Source: an uncultured Clostridia bacterium
GTDB lineage: Bacteria > Bacillota > Clostridia > Oscillospirales > Acutalibacteraceae
Assembly: GCA_946409885.1 (NCBI GenBank)
Contig: CAMJYF010000090.1
Location: 1-7,146 of the forward strand
Length of the DNA: 7,146 bases
Direction: 5' to 3'
Under the pieces are notes generated by a model, which saw nothing but the letters and a program-made list of their open reading frames with translations, searched no databases and had not been told where the DNA came from. Position 1 is the first letter of the stretch, and every line of letters starts with the position of its first letter. Shown here in pieces: positions 6,285 to 7,146 of this stretch. Both the position numbers and the translations under genes were made by a program.

Positions 6285-7146
6285 TCATTGATTTGCAATA
6301 CGGGTTTTTTCTTGGTACAGGCGCATAAGGTGGGCAACGCAGGTGGATTCGGTGGTTTCTTTGATGGGGAGGCCGTATGCCTGCATGACGGCGCGGTCGT
6401 TCTGCTGGTGGGCCTTGCGCAGTTCCGGCGGCATGGTCAATTCATCGTACAGGTCGGCAAGGCTGCTGTCCGGGTACAGGGCGCGAGCGTCTAAAATGGC
6501 CTGCGCGGTCTGCTCGATCTTCGCCCGTTGTTCTTCTGTCGGCTCCGGCCATGGGAAATTGTTGTAGACGATATCCTTGGAATAACGGTAATCGCTTTTC
6601 AACCTGCCCGCAACCGCCCGCATCCATGCCATATGAACATTGGAAGTCAAAACACCAAAGTGGTACAATGTTGCATGCGGAAGCAATTTAACAAGATTAC
6701 TGCATAGAATATCGGGAGTTAAAAAACCAAGCGGTATGTATTTTCTCCTTTCAGAAGATACTTCTGGAACAACAATATATGTTGATGACGGCATATTCTC
6801 AACATGGAAACGAGTGGGCTTCTCTGCCAGTTTTCGTGTCCCCTCACTGTTACTTTTCAATCTGAACTGTTTTACCGCTTCTACACGTTTCAAGCATTCC
6901 GGTAACATTCTCAATTCTTTTGGAGAACAATCACCAAGCCATAAACAATAACGACAATAGCCGTTGATAAACTCTTTTGAGCCAAGCCATTTTTTGAAAT
7001 ATGCGGCAGAAGCAGGTTCTGTTTTGACAAAATCCCGCATTTCTTCTTCGGTGAACAAATAAAAGCCACCGTCAATTGGTTTGTTCCCTATACCGATTTC
7101 AGGTACATCACAAATCGGTTTGCTGCGACTGTCTATAATGATATTG
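6285..7146 (-). CDS. MmeI/type IIL-like DNA methyltransferase or restriction-modification enzyme, C-terminal part
   Basis: The frame is open from the right edge to TGA at 6287-6285, giving 286 C-terminal residues; the start is outside the window. An internal TTG at 7058 is not the start, because the conserved sequence continues upstream (SKPICDVPEIGIGNKPIDGG, about 7068-7124). Recognisable landmarks in order are CDVPEIGIGN, WLGSKEFINGYCRYCLWLGD, VVPEVSSERRKYIPLGF (VVPEV at 6759-6773), HATLYHFGVLTSNVHMAWMRAV, GRLKSDYRYSKDIVYNNFPWP, and the helical end DELTMPPELRKAHQQND. These match the target-recognition and C-terminal regions of large single-chain MmeI-like adenine methyltransferases, which in type IIL systems also carry an N-terminal nuclease. 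The nuclease domain and the methyltransferase motifs (SAM-binding and NPPY-type) would lie beyond the edge, so methylase-only is possible. The 3' third is GC-rich like the host, but the target-recognition part is AT-rich, which suggests a mosaic gene. Confidence 0.85.
   Translation of the reverse strand, partial: NIIIDSRSKPICDVPEIGIGNKPIDGGFYLFTEEEMRDFVKTEPASAAYFKKWLGSKEFINGYCRYCLWLGDCSPKELRMLPECLKRVEAVKQFRLKSNSEGTRKLAEKPTRFHVENMPSSTYIVVPEVSSERRKYIPLGFLTPDILCSNLVKLLPHATLYHFGVLTSNVHMAWMRAVAGRLKSDYRYSKDIVYNNFPWPEPTEEQRAKIEQTAQAILDARALYPDSSLADLYDELTMPPELRKAHQQNDRAVMQAYGLPIKETTESTCVAHLMRLYQEKTRIANQ

Noticed and set aside
6119..6337. Small minus-strand open frame (72 codons) over the GC-rich repeat
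   Set aside because: It begins inside the methyltransferase gene in another frame and runs through hairpin repeats. There is no ribosome site, and composition explains the open frame.
6285..7058. Methyltransferase gene as a complete 257-residue protein starting at 7058
   Set aside because: The codon at 7058 is TTG, and family-conserved sequence (CDVPEIGIGN) continues in frame upstream to the window edge, so the gene is a 5'-truncated fragment of a larger one.

Overview
The window is GC-rich bacterial DNA. Tight gene packing, good AGGAG-type ribosome sites and a walJ-rlmH pair (both typical of Firmicutes) suggest a high-GC member of the Clostridia, possibly an Oscillospiraceae-like gut anaerobe. 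That placement is inferred from protein flavour and gene order only. No tRNA, rRNA, CRISPR array or transposase gene was seen.

Left part (1-1382, + strand): the 3' end of a small ACT-domain protein, then 12 bases later a complete secreted right-handed beta-helix protein of the pectate-lyase/GH28-like fold. It has a signal peptide and an unusual amphipathic C-terminal tail. A 243-base convergent spacer (1383-1625) follows. It is filled by a 147-base MITE-like element with perfect 26-bp terminal inverted repeats and by an overlapping 12-bp stem.

Centre (1626-6016, - strand): four genes read leftwards and are probably one transcript. In transcription order they are a YoaK/DUF1275 membrane protein, the MBL-fold exonuclease-like WalJ (YycJ), the 23S rRNA methyltransferase RlmH, and a 777-residue cytoplasmic glycoside-hydrolase-like protein. 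Gaps are 27, 1 and 13 bases. The glycosidase-like gene sits directly behind two housekeeping genes. It combines a TIM-barrel with an Asp in an FKLDG motif (clan GH-D-like) and a discoidin-like (F5/8C) module, yet has no signal peptide.

Right part (6017-7146): an AT-rich promoter-like stretch upstream of the DUF1275 gene, then a GC-rich multi-hairpin repeat (about 6104-6205) that begins with almost the same CCCGTAGC sequence as the MITE ends. Last comes the C-terminal part of an MmeI/type IIL-like DNA methyltransferase or restriction-modification enzyme, read leftwards and cut by the window edge. This gene changes base composition sharply, from about 62% GC in its C-terminal end to about 40% GC through the target-recognition region. 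That pattern suggests exchange of the specificity module.

I see no convincing complete undescribed multi-gene system. The items most worth a second look are the MmeI-like mosaic gene, the glycosidase-like protein in the walJ-rlmH operon, and the CCCGTAGC repeat family.
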